NCBI GenBank assembly: GCA_017507985.1
Contig: JAFVZV010000084.1
Span: 1 to 51,203, forward strand
From: Clostridia bacterium
GTDB lineage: Bacteria > Bacillota > Clostridia > Oscillospirales > CAG-272
DNA: 51,203 nt
Direction: 5' to 3'
Position 1 is the stretch's first letter. Every line of letters begins with the position of its first letter. The translations under genes and the position numbers were made by a program. This document shows, piece after piece, positions 25,152 through 32,218 of this stretch. The notes beneath the pieces are model-generated. The model had not been told where the DNA came from and did not search any database. It saw only the letters and a list, made by a program, of their open reading frames with translations.

Positions 25152-26093
25152 ATGGATGATATGATCATGCAAAAGGCCAAAGAGCGCGTGCGCGCCTATC
25201 GCGTACAGTTCAATCTGCTCACCATTCTATCCGCCTTGATTGCCCTTGTGCCCACTTGTTGGGTGGTTTTCGTCATGCGCGACCACTTTTGGTTGATCCT
25301 TGTATCCTGTTTGTTGTATCTCTTTTTGCGCAGGATCATTGCCTTTCGTCTTTACAATAAATTCATCATGGCCCCTCTGATACACGAGATGGATCCCACG
25401 CTGTACCGCGCCATACTGCTCGAGGCCAAATGTGCTGCCTACCCCGGCGTTGATCATATGTTTGCCGCGTATTATCACGGCGAGTATCAAACCGTCATTG
25501 ATTTGTGTGCCAACAAAATGGCCGACCCGAAATGTCAACGGTTCACATTGTTTTATCTCCTTGAGCTTGCGTCCACTTATTTTGAGCTGAACGACATGGC
25601 CGCTTTGCGCCGAACGCTGGATCGCTACGACGCCTATCTCGCCACGCGTAAGGATGGCGACGCCCTTCGCCAAAAGTACCAATCCATGCAATATTACCGC
25701 GCATACGCAGACGGAGATTATGCCGCGTGTCGCGTGATCATCGAGCCGTTGATCCGAAAAGGCGATCTGCTTCTTTATCACGTCGAATTTTCTTTTTTGC
25801 ACGCGCTTGCCTGCTATCGTTTGGGCGATCTTACAGCGGCACAGTCTTCCTTTGCTTTTGTTGTCCAAAACGCCCCCAAGCTCCATTTTTGCACCATCGC
25901 GCAAAAATATCTGGATGCCATGGAGAGAGGTGAGGACTACTGTGCAGAGGTCACCGCCCTAACACCTGATCCCGCCTATCAGCCGCTCTCCTTTCCTGCG
26001 CGCCGTCGTACCCGCCGTGTTTTGTATATTCTTTTAGGCATTGAACTTGTTTTGTTGCTGTTCATTGTCCTGTTGCGATCCTTCCTCGGATAA
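25152..26093 (+). CDS. Membrane protein with TPR-like soluble domain
   Basis: A 313-residue protein with two N-terminal transmembrane helices (about 22-40 and 45-62), a helical region of about 200 residues that reads as degenerate tetratricopeptide repeats (YLLELASTYFELNDMAAL, FLHALACYRLGDLTAAQ), and a C-terminal transmembrane helix (about 292-312) after RRRTRR. The soluble part is probably cytoplasmic and may bind protein partners. I do not recognise a named family. AAGGAGG precedes ATG 25152. It has its own consensus promoter and ends at a bidirectional terminator. Confidence 0.7.
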   Translation: MDDMIMQKAKERVRAYRVQFNLLTILSALIALVPTCWVVFVMRDHFWLILVSCLLYLFLRRIIAFRLYNKFIMAPLIHEMDPTLYRAILLEAKCAAYPGVDHMFAAYYHGEYQTVIDLCANKMADPKCQRFTLFYLLELASTYFELNDMAALRRTLDRYDAYLATRKDGDALRQKYQSMQYYRAYADGDYAACRVIIEPLIRKGDLLLYHVEFSFLHALACYRLGDLTAAQSSFAFVVQNAPKLHFCTIAQKYLDAMERGEDYCAEVTALTPDPAYQPLSFPARRRTRRVLYILLGIELVLLLFIVLLRSFLG

Positions 26094-26101
26094 ATAAATC
26101 A

Positions 26102-26144
26102 CTCCGCGGCCATCTGCCATGACACAGATCGCCGCGGAGCTTTT
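26102..26144. terminator. Bidirectional terminator
   Basis: CTCCGCGGCCATCTG and CAGATCGCCGCGGAG pair over 15 positions with one mismatch and an 8-base loop; CTTTTAT follows. It separates converging transcripts of the TPR-type gene and spoVAC. Confidence 0.85.
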
Positions 26145-26589
26145 ATCCGAATAAAGACATGACCCAATAGATCACGCCCCACACCGCCCCCGAGAGCGTA
26201 CCGTAGAGCAGGACGGGACCTGCAACCGTAAATATTTTAGCGCCAACGCCCAACACCCAGCCCTCAGCCTTGCAATCGATGGCGGGAGAGACCACCGAGT
26301 TGGCAAAGCCCGTGATAGGAACGAGCGTCCCCGCGCCGGCAAACTTGGCGATCTTAACGAACCACCCCAGCCCTGTCAGCAACGCGGCAACAAATACAAG
26401 CGTCACCGAGGTCAGCGTTCCCGCATCCTCCTTCGGCAGTCCCAGTGTGCTGTACAGCGTTGTCAGGCCTTGTGCAACCGTGCAGATCAGTCCACCCACC
26501 AAAAAGGCGTGCACACAGTCCTTGACCAGCGGTGAGCGGAGGGCGTGCGCATTGGCAAAGCGCCCGTAGGTCTGTTTATCCATATTCAT
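26143..26589 (-). CDS. spoVAC: Stage V sporulation protein AC (SpoVAC)
   Basis: A 148-residue integral membrane protein with the SpoVAC pattern: DCVHAFLVGGLICT, VALLTGLGWFVKIAKFAGAGTLVPITGFANSVVSPAIDCKAEGWVLGVGAKIF, in separate conserved blocks, with about four hydrophobic spans. SpoVA proteins sit in the inner forespore membrane and move Ca-dipicolinate into the spore core and out at germination. Length fits SpoVAC better than SpoVAE (about 116). spoVAD and spoVAE are not adjacent, unlike in Bacillus. ATG 26589 follows GAGGTG. A forespore-type promoter lies upstream. It is the best evidence that the organism sporulates. Confidence 0.92.
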   Translation of the reverse strand: MNMDKQTYGRFANAHALRSPLVKDCVHAFLVGGLICTVAQGLTTLYSTLGLPKEDAGTLTSVTLVFVAALLTGLGWFVKIAKFAGAGTLVPITGFANSVVSPAIDCKAEGWVLGVGAKIFTVAGPVLLYGTLSGAVWGVIYWVMSLFG

Positions 26590-26629
26590 AGCGACACCTC
26601 ACTTTTTCGTCGGAATTTATTGATAAATG

Positions 26630-26659
26630 TAGTATGCCCTGTGAAAACTTTTTCATGCA
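26630..26659 (-). promoter_or_regulatory. Forespore sigma-G/F-like promoter of spoVAC
   Basis: On the minus strand, TGCATG (26659-26654) and CATACTA (26636-26630) have a 17-bp spacer, close to the Bacillus sigma-G pattern (TGMATA, CATACTA). It is back-to-back with a consensus sigma-A promoter, only 5 bp between the two -35 elements. Confidence 0.6.
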
Positions 26660-26664
26660 AACAC

Positions 26665-26693
26665 TTGACACCGCCGTTTGGGATTGCTATAAT
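26665..26693 (+). promoter_or_regulatory. Consensus sigma-A promoter with extended -10
   Basis: TTGACA (26665-26670) and TATAAT (26688-26693), 17 bp apart, with TGC before the -10. It drives the coiled-coil protein gene. Confidence 0.88.
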
Positions 26694-26749
26694 GATTACA
26701 GAGAGAAACCCAACTTCGCCTGCCATCGCAGGTAAAATCGGAGGTAATT

Positions 26750-27049
26750 ATGGCTGAATCCACCTGGAATGACATTTGTAAAAGCGTCAGCGGCTTTGCC
26801 AAAAAAGCGGGACGCAAGGCGGAAGAACTGACTGAAGCTGCCGCCATCCGCCTGAAGATCTCGGCAAAAAAAGCCGAGCTTGAGGAAGCGTATCTTGCGT
26901 TAGGCAAGCTGGCGTATGAGCAGGCAAACGCTGAGCCCGATGCCGATACGAGCGAGGTTGACGTTCGTTTTGCCGCCAAGCTCGCGGACATTTCCGCGCT
27001 ATTGGACGATATCGCCATGCTCGAACAAAAGCTCAATAAGGACGCTTAA
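26750..27049 (+). CDS. Small helical coiled-coil protein
   Basis: A 99-residue soluble protein, almost wholly helical and rich in Ala, Lys and Glu (KKAGRKAEELTEAAAIRL, ISAKKAELEEAYLALGKL, LDDIAMLEQKLNK). Heptad spacing of hydrophobic residues suggests a coiled coil. No catalytic motif or signal is seen. It has a consensus promoter, CGGAGG before ATG 26750 and its own terminator, so it should be well expressed. Function unknown. Confidence 0.7.
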   Translation: MAESTWNDICKSVSGFAKKAGRKAEELTEAAAIRLKISAKKAELEEAYLALGKLAYEQANAEPDADTSEVDVRFAAKLADISALLDDIAMLEQKLNKDA

Positions 27050-27060
27050 CGCGCCGTGTC

Positions 27061-27098
27061 AAAGCAGAGGAGATCGCTGTGGTCTCCTCTGCTTTTTC
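27061..27098 (+). terminator. Intrinsic terminator
   Basis: AAAGCAGAGGAGA and TCTCCTCTGCTTT form a 13-bp stem followed by T5, 11 bases after the coiled-coil gene stop. Confidence 0.92.
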
Positions 27099-27124
27099 TT
27101 TGGCAAAAAAATTGTCAAAGGCTC

Positions 27125-27153
27125 TTGATTTTAAGTATGATATATATTATAAT
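27125..27153 (+). promoter_or_regulatory. Sigma-A promoter for the dCMP deaminase operon
   Basis: TTGATT (27125-27130) and TATAAT (27148-27153) with 17 bp between, in an AT-rich stretch about 50 bases before the start codon. Confidence 0.7.
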
Positions 27154-27203
27154 TATACTATCTATCTGTCGGCAAATTTGTTTTTATACGAAGGGAGCCC
27201 ATC

Positions 27204-27692
27204 ATGCAACGAGTTTCCAAACACAACTATTATCTCGATATTGCGCAAACGGTCGCCGAACGCAGTACCTGTATGCGCAAAAAATACGGTGCTATTATCG
27301 TCAAGGATGATGTCATCATCGCAACGGGCTACAACGGTGCCCCCCGCGGCCGTCAGAATTGCACCGATTTGAATTTCTGTATGCGCGAAAAGCTACAAAT
27401 CCCGCGTGGCGAGCGCTATGAGATGTGCCGCTCGGTTCACGCCGAGGCCAACGCCATCATCGCCGCTCCCCGCGATCAGATGTTGGGGGCTACGCTGTAT
27501 CAGACCTGTGTCGATCCCGCAGACGGCAGCATCATCGGCAACATTTGCTCTTGCATGATGTGCAAACGCATGGTCATCAACGCAGGCATCACCACCGTCA
27601 TCTTCCGTGACACCAAGGACGATTTTCATATCGTTAACGTTCAAGACTGGATCGACGACGACGACTCCTTGAGCGGAAAATTCGGCTATTGA
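27204..27692 (+). CDS. dCMP deaminase (ComEB-type)
   Basis: A 162-residue zinc deaminase that converts dCMP to dUMP (EC 3.5.4.12), feeding dTMP synthesis. The active site is complete: His79-Ala-Glu81 (SVHAEANAI) and Cys117-x-x-Cys120 (CSCMMCKR). ATGYNGAPRG is the substrate-loop block of deoxycytidylate deaminases. Gram-positive relatives are called ComEB. GGGAGCC precedes ATG 27204. It leads a four-gene unit with a lipoprotein, rimI and tsaD. Confidence 0.92.
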   Translation: MQRVSKHNYYLDIAQTVAERSTCMRKKYGAIIVKDDVIIATGYNGAPRGRQNCTDLNFCMREKLQIPRGERYEMCRSVHAEANAIIAAPRDQMLGATLYQTCVDPADGSIIGNICSCMMCKRMVINAGITTVIFRDTKDDFHIVNVQDWIDDDDSLSGKFGY

Positions 27693-27733
27693 GCCGCCAC
27701 AATCGCCGCAAGTCGCGGCATGAAAGGATCATT

Positions 27734-28459
27734 ATGCAGCTTCATTCTTCCCCTCGCGCCGTACGGCGCACGCTTGCCATTGTGGTTTTGCTGATCTGCG
27801 CACTATTGCTTGCTTCCTGCGGCAAAGCGCTTCATACCATGACCTCCAACGACGGTGAATATTTCGATAAATGGACAGACACCTCCTACACCGCGCTTCC
27901 CGCCTCGTACGAGCCCATCGCCCGAGGTGACGAATACGGCAAGGTCAATCTTGCGGGCGTGACCAACATACTCTACCGCATTGACGGGCTGTCTCCTCAA
28001 GAATACCTCTGCTCCGCTTACGGTGCCGTTTATCACAGTAAGGATGTCCTCGTTCCTCTCTTTGACGAGTGGACGATATCCTCGCTTAAAGTATGTACCG
28101 ACGCCACCATTGTCGTCGCCAATTTGACGCTTACCCCCGAGGACGCCGTGCACGCGGCCGTAATCGAAGCGGTACAGACGGCCTGGTGCGACGCCACCGC
28201 CATCCGCTATCCCTCGTATCTGACCCCGGATGAAAATTACACGCTCCGCTTTGAAAGCAAAGATGCCCCCGGGTTGTATTATGCCGTCAAGCTGTTGGCC
28301 TACGACGAGGACGTCTATGATGTGGTTGCCAATGAGGCAGGCGAAGAGGTCGAGGTCAATCTCGGCCGCTATTTCTTGTATGATCGCTACAGTGGTCGTT
28401 GCGTTCCCACAGATGATCGCATTTTCCGTCTGCTGCAAGGCGAGGAGATCGCGCCGTGA
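27734..28459 (+). CDS. Lipoprotein of unknown function
   Basis: A 241-residue exported protein with a basic start (SSPRAVRR), a hydrophobic core and lipobox LASC (Cys29). The mature part is beta-rich with FDKWTDTSYTALP and ILYRIDGLSPQEYLCSAYG; no catalytic motif is recognised. ATG 27734 follows GAAAGGATC. Its stop overlaps the GTG start of rimI (GTGA), so it is translated with that gene, a conserved-looking link I cannot explain. Confidence 0.75.
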   Translation: MQLHSSPRAVRRTLAIVVLLICALLLASCGKALHTMTSNDGEYFDKWTDTSYTALPASYEPIARGDEYGKVNLAGVTNILYRIDGLSPQEYLCSAYGAVYHSKDVLVPLFDEWTISSLKVCTDATIVVANLTLTPEDAVHAAVIEAVQTAWCDATAIRYPSYLTPDENYTLRFESKDAPGLYYAVKLLAYDEDVYDVVANEAGEEVEVNLGRYFLYDRYSGRCVPTDDRIFRLLQGEEIAP

Positions 28460-28923
28460 GTCACAGTGTATATCGTATCGTACGCCTTGCGCATGAACAT
28501 CTGCCCGGAGCGGCCGCACTTGAACAGCTGTGCTTTCCTGCCGAGCCCTGGAGCGAACGCGCGCTGGACATTCTTTGCCGTGAACATGGCATAGGATACG
28601 CTGCACTGGACGAGGGAGGAGTCGTGCTGGCCTACGGCGGCATGACCTACGCCGCCGACGAGGGCTCGATCACCAACATTGCCACCCATCCTTCCGCCCG
28701 CCGTCAAGGGTTGGGCCGTGCCGTCGTGCAGGCGCTGATCCGGCAAGGCGAAGCCCTCGGTCTGACAGACATTTATCTGGAGGTGCGCCTCTCAAACGCT
28801 CCGGCCATTGCTCTGTATGAGGCGCTCGGATTTACCGCAATCGGCACACGGAAGAATTTTTACCGCCATCCCACAGAGGATGCGTTGCTCATGAAAGTAA
28901 TGCTTCCAACCGACACACCATAA
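28456..28923 (+). CDS. rimI: Ribosomal protein S18 alanine N-acetyltransferase (RimI-like GNAT)
   Basis: A 155-residue GNAT acetyltransferase: ALEQLCFPAEPWSE near the N-terminus is the RimI block, the acetyl-CoA loop is HPSARRQGLGRAVV, and LSNAPAIALYEALGFTAIGTRKNFY is the classic C-terminal motif. It acetylates the N-terminal Ala of ribosomal protein S18. In many Firmicutes rimI lies between tsaB and tsaD; here it directly precedes tsaD while tsaB and tsaE are absent. The start is GTG 28456, with GAGGAG upstream and a 4-base overlap with the lipoprotein. Confidence 0.92.
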   Translation: MSHSVYRIVRLAHEHLPGAAALEQLCFPAEPWSERALDILCREHGIGYAALDEGGVVLAYGGMTYAADEGSITNIATHPSARRQGLGRAVVQALIRQGEALGLTDIYLEVRLSNAPAIALYEALGFTAIGTRKNFYRHPTEDALLMKVMLPTDTP

Positions 28924-28940
28924 AAAGGACAACACCTATC

Positions 28941-29960
28941 ATGTACGTATTAGGAATCGAAAGCTCCTGCGACGAAACATCGGCCGCCATTGTCCGTATG
29001 GACGAGACCTCGCGAGAGATCTGCGCTAACATCGTCGCATCCCAAATAGACACCCACCGCCTGTACGGCGGCGTCGTTCCCGAAATCGCCAGCCGCGCTC
29101 ACGTAGAGGCGGTCAGCCGCATCACCTACGAGGCGCTGGAGACGGCCAAGCTGTCGCTGTCCGACATCGGTGCTGTCGCCGTGACCACCCACCCCGGGCT
29201 CATCGGCGCGCTACTCGTCGGCGTCAACTTTGCCAAATCCCTGGCCTTTTCACACGGCATTCCGCTTGTTTCGGTCAATCACATTCATGCCCACGTAGCA
29301 GCCGCCTATCTTTCGGAGCCATTGCTTCGTCCACCCTATCTGGCGTTGGTCGTATCGGGCGGTCATACCTCACTGTACCATGTGCGCGACGAGATCACGT
29401 TTGAGGAAATCGGGGCGACGCGTGACGACGCGGCAGGAGAAGCCTTTGATAAGATCGGGCGCGTCATTGGTCTGCCCTACCCGGGCGGTGCCGCGCTGGA
29501 CAAGCTGGCTTACGAGGGCGATCCCAAGGCATTTTCCCTGCCCTCGCCTGCAATCGCCGGCGACGAGCTGGCTTTTTCATTCAGCGGATTGAAAACAGCC
29601 GCCCTTAATCTCATCAATTCAACAACACAGCGGGGAGAAACCATCAACCGCGCCGATCTTGCCGCCTCTTACACGGCCACCATCGTGCGTGCGATTGAAA
29701 AGAAGGTTGATCAAGCGTTGACACAGACGGGCGAAAAAACGCTCGTAATGGCCGGTGGCGTAGCCGCCAACTCGCATCTGCGGGCATCACTTACCCGTCT
29801 TTGCGCCAAGCGCGGCGTCAAGCTGATCGCACCTCCGCTTGCTCTGTGTGGCGATAACGGTGCCATGGTCGCTGCCGCAGGCTATTTTGAATTTATGGCC
29901 GGACGACTATCCGACACCTCTCTCAACGCCAGCGCCTGCGACATTATGGCGGGCGAATGA
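28941..29960 (+). CDS. tsaD: tRNA N6-adenosine threonylcarbamoyltransferase
   Basis: A 339-residue TsaD (Kae1/Gcp family), which transfers threonylcarbamoyl from TC-AMP to A37 of ANN-decoding tRNAs. The family start YVLGIESSCDETSAAIV is present, with the metal site His114-x3-His118 (NHIHAHV), LVVSGGHTSLY, and GGVAANSHLR near the C-terminus. It works in the cytoplasm with TsaB and TsaE, which must be elsewhere. AAAGGAC precedes ATG 28941, 17 bases after rimI. No clear terminator follows. Confidence 0.95.
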   Translation: MYVLGIESSCDETSAAIVRMDETSREICANIVASQIDTHRLYGGVVPEIASRAHVEAVSRITYEALETAKLSLSDIGAVAVTTHPGLIGALLVGVNFAKSLAFSHGIPLVSVNHIHAHVAAAYLSEPLLRPPYLALVVSGGHTSLYHVRDEITFEEIGATRDDAAGEAFDKIGRVIGLPYPGGAALDKLAYEGDPKAFSLPSPAIAGDELAFSFSGLKTAALNLINSTTQRGETINRADLAASYTATIVRAIEKKVDQALTQTGEKTLVMAGGVAANSHLRASLTRLCAKRGVKLIAPPLALCGDNGAMVAAAGYFEFMAGRLSDTSLNASACDIMAGE

Positions 29961-29972
29961 TCGAATCTTTTG

Positions 29973-30122
29973 TTTTCCACAAATTCAGTCGATTTTCCCA
30001 CAGTTTGCAAATAATTCTCGCCAATATAGGCGAAAAATGTCAATTTTTGTTTTAATTTCCGTTTTTTCTGTGGAAAACTTGATGTTTAAGTTCCCCAAGC
30101 ATGGTGTCAGTTCTGTGGGAAA
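29973..30122. promoter_or_regulatory. Cluster of four TTTTCCACA-like sites upstream of rex
   Basis: The 256-bp gap before rex contains TTTTCCACA (29973-29981), TTTTCCCACA (29993-30002), TGTGGAAAA (30069-30077) and TGTGGGAAA (30114-30122). These are two sites in one direction and two in the other, around the palindrome TCGCCAATATAGGCGA (30018-30033). They are one or two bases from the DnaA box TTATCCACA. Whether DnaA or another protein binds is unknown. No tRNA or small ORF was seen in the gap. Confidence 0.45.
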
Positions 30123-30216
30123 CCAAGTTTTTTGAAAGTTTTCCGCAGCTTACTTTCGCATTTCACTCAAAAAAACGCTCTAATATTCCATCACAGGAAC
30201 AAAAAGGAGTTCTGAT

Positions 30217-30945
30217 ATGAATCACGATTTTACCAACATACCCAGCGATACCAACAACACGCCCGTTGCCGATCTCCATACCGAGGAGACCGACCGCCCC
30301 AGCGTCTCGCCCGCTGTCATCAAGAGATTGCCTCGCTATTTCCGCTATTTGCGTGAGCTGTTGCGCGAGGGCAAAATGCGAATCAGCTCAGGCGAGCTCT
30401 CATCGCTGATGAACGTTACCGCCTCCCAAATCCGCCAGGACCTCAACTGTTTCGGCGGCTTTGGTCAGCAGGGCTACGGCTATAACGTTAATTATTTGTA
30501 CGCCAAGATCTGCGAAATTTTGGGCGTTGGCGCAGGACTGAACGCCATTGTCATCGGCATTGGCGATTTGGGACGCGCCCTGGTACGCTCCTCCATGTTT
30601 GAAAAGCGCGGAGTGGATATCATCGGCCTGTTTGACATCTCTCCCGATCTCATAGGCAAATCCTTCGATTCTCTGTCTGTTCGCCATATGGATACTTTGC
30701 AGGAGTTCTGCGAGCAGCATCAGGTGGATTTTGCTGTTTTGACCGTCCCCAAGCCCGTCGCACTCGACGTAGCCAACGAGCTCATCCGTCTGGGTGTCCG
30801 CGGCGTGTGGAACTTCACGGGTGTCGAGCTTCCCTTTGAAGATAAAAATATCATTGTTGAGAACGTTCACCTGGGCGATTCTCTCATGACGCTCAACTAC
30901 AAGCTGTGTGCCGACCGCAAGGATGCGGCCGCACAGCAAGACTGA
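30217..30945 (+). CDS. rex: Redox-sensing transcriptional repressor Rex
   Basis: A 242-residue Rex. After an N-terminal tail of about 27 residues comes the winged helix (KRLPRYFRYLRELL, ASQIRQDLNCFGGFGQQGYGYNV), then the Rossmann domain with AIVIGIGDLGRALV that binds NADH. A raised NADH/NAD+ ratio releases Rex from DNA and opens fermentation and hydrogenase genes, which suits an anaerobe with PFOR and a diol dehydratase. AAGGAG precedes ATG 30217. It appears to lead a unit with the DnaD-like and DnaC-like genes. No standard Rex operator was seen upstream. Confidence 0.95.
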   Translation: MNHDFTNIPSDTNNTPVADLHTEETDRPSVSPAVIKRLPRYFRYLRELLREGKMRISSGELSSLMNVTASQIRQDLNCFGGFGQQGYGYNVNYLYAKICEILGVGAGLNAIVIGIGDLGRALVRSSMFEKRGVDIIGLFDISPDLIGKSFDSLSVRHMDTLQEFCEQHQVDFAVLTVPKPVALDVANELIRLGVRGVWNFTGVELPFEDKNIIVENVHLGDSLMTLNYKLCADRKDAAAQQD

Positions 30946-30967
30946 CATAGCAAGGAGATCCTCCTGC

Positions 30968-31972
30968 ATGAAATACAAGTTACATTACGGCGACGGCGTG
31001 ATCAACCTGCCCGAGGCCGTGCTGTCAAAATCAAAAACCATCGACGGAAACACCCTCAAGGTGCTGATGTGCATCGCGGCAGGTGGCAATCCGTCCAAAG
31101 AAAAAATCGCCCGGGAAATCGGTTGTGATGTCGCCCAAGTCAGTCAGGCCATTCTCTTTTGGTGTGAGGAGGATATCCTTAGTATAGACAAATCCTCTGA
31201 CCGCAAAAAGGCGACCGAGCCGTCCGAAGACAACACTCCCGTCGAACCGGCCGTCAAGACGGTTGATTCGGCCGCGGCCGTCACACCTGCACCCGCATCG
31301 CTCCCCCGCTACACGACCGAGGAGCTGGTCGCGCTGCTGGAAAGCCGCCGCGAGCTGGCCGCATTGATTGATGAATGCACTCGCGTGTTCGGCAAGGTGT
31401 TCAGCACGCACGAGACGAGTATACTGCTGGGTATCGTGGACTATCTCAACGTTGACGGCGAATATCTGTTGCTGTTGTTGGCGCACTGTGCCAAGATGGG
31501 CAAAAAGAGCGTTCGCTACGTTGAAAAATGTGCCTTTTCCTTTTACGACGACGGCATCACCACTCCCTCCGCTCTTCAGGAATGTCTGAAAAAGAAAGAG
31601 GAAATGGAGGAGGTCGAGGGCAAGCTGCGCACCTTATTTGGCATGAACAGCCGTGCGCTGACGACCAAGGAACGTAAGTTGATCGACACCTGGTTGTTCA
31701 CCTACCGCTACGGCATGGACATTATCACTCGTGCCTACGAGATCACCGTCGATGCCATCGGCAAGTCGTCCATTCCCTACACCAACTCCATCTTGGAGCG
31801 ATGGGCAGCCGCCAATCTGCATACCCTTGCCGAGATCGATGCCGCAGAAGAGTCGCGTGCCGCGACAGGACAAGTCAAGACCGCCCCCGGTAACAGTTTT
31901 GATACCAATGACTTTTTTGACGCTGCCCTCAAGCGTAGCTTTGGCGACGATTACGATCCGGGGAAAAAATAA
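30968..31972 (+). CDS. DnaD-domain protein (primosomal/helicase-loading type)
   Basis: A 334-residue protein. Residues 1-60 fit a winged helix (DGNTLKVLMCIAAGGNPSKEKIAREIGCDVAQVSQAILFW). An acidic, proline-rich linker of about 50 residues follows, then two helical regions; the last, around residues 230-290, has the DnaD/DnaB_2 pattern LIDTWLFTYRYGMDIITRAYE...SIPYTNSILERWA. DnaD-type proteins remodel DNA and help load the replicative helicase in Firmicutes. Its place directly before a DnaC/DnaI-like loader supports that role. ATG 30968 follows AAGGAG; it starts 22 bases after rex. Confidence 0.85.
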   Translation: MKYKLHYGDGVINLPEAVLSKSKTIDGNTLKVLMCIAAGGNPSKEKIAREIGCDVAQVSQAILFWCEEDILSIDKSSDRKKATEPSEDNTPVEPAVKTVDSAAAVTPAPASLPRYTTEELVALLESRRELAALIDECTRVFGKVFSTHETSILLGIVDYLNVDGEYLLLLLAHCAKMGKKSVRYVEKCAFSFYDDGITTPSALQECLKKKEEMEEVEGKLRTLFGMNSRALTTKERKLIDTWLFTYRYGMDIITRAYEITVDAIGKSSIPYTNSILERWAAANLHTLAEIDAAEESRAATGQVKTAPGNSFDTNDFFDAALKRSFGDDYDPGKK

Positions 31973-31983
31973 AGCGGAGAACG

Positions 31984-32210
31984 AGAGGACGCAGGGCTCT
32001 GCCCTGCACCCGCTCAAGCAACTTCTTGGAAAACGTTTTGGTCGAGCTTTTTCAAAAGCTCGCAGATTCCAAAGGCAGCGCCTTTGGTCGCCCTCCTCAG
32101 AGGGCGAAATTCTCAACAGCGTTTCTCTTTTGTTAGCTTTTCTCTTTGCGCCTTGTGTGTCAAAGAGAAAAGCGGCTATGAGCCGCTCGCCACAACTCCA
32201 ACACTACAGG
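31984..32210. repeat. Dispersed intergenic repeat, family 2, copy 2
   Basis: This stretch of about 230 bp between the DnaD-like and DnaC-like genes is a run of hairpins: GCAGGGCTCTGCCCTGC, GAGCTTTTTCAAAAGCTC, CCAAAGGCAGCGCCTTTGG, GCCCTCCTCAGAGGGC and AGCGGCTATGAGCCGCT. The part at 32127-32180 is inverse to 2077-2128. It looks inserted into an otherwise compact operon. It is open in the frame of the downstream gene, but the ribosome binding site lies after it. Confidence 0.7.
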
Positions 32211-32218
32211 AGGTCAAG

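Noticed and set aside
29961-30216. Chromosomal replication origin
   Set aside because: dnaA and dnaN are not nearby, boxes are non-canonical, and there is no obvious AT-rich unwinding region with box array; kept only as a regulatory-site finding.
32084-32218. Upstream start for the DnaC-like loader within the repeat
   Set aside because: The extra 45 residues come from repeat sequence; AGGAGG directly precedes the ATG at 32219 and the family N-terminus fits there.
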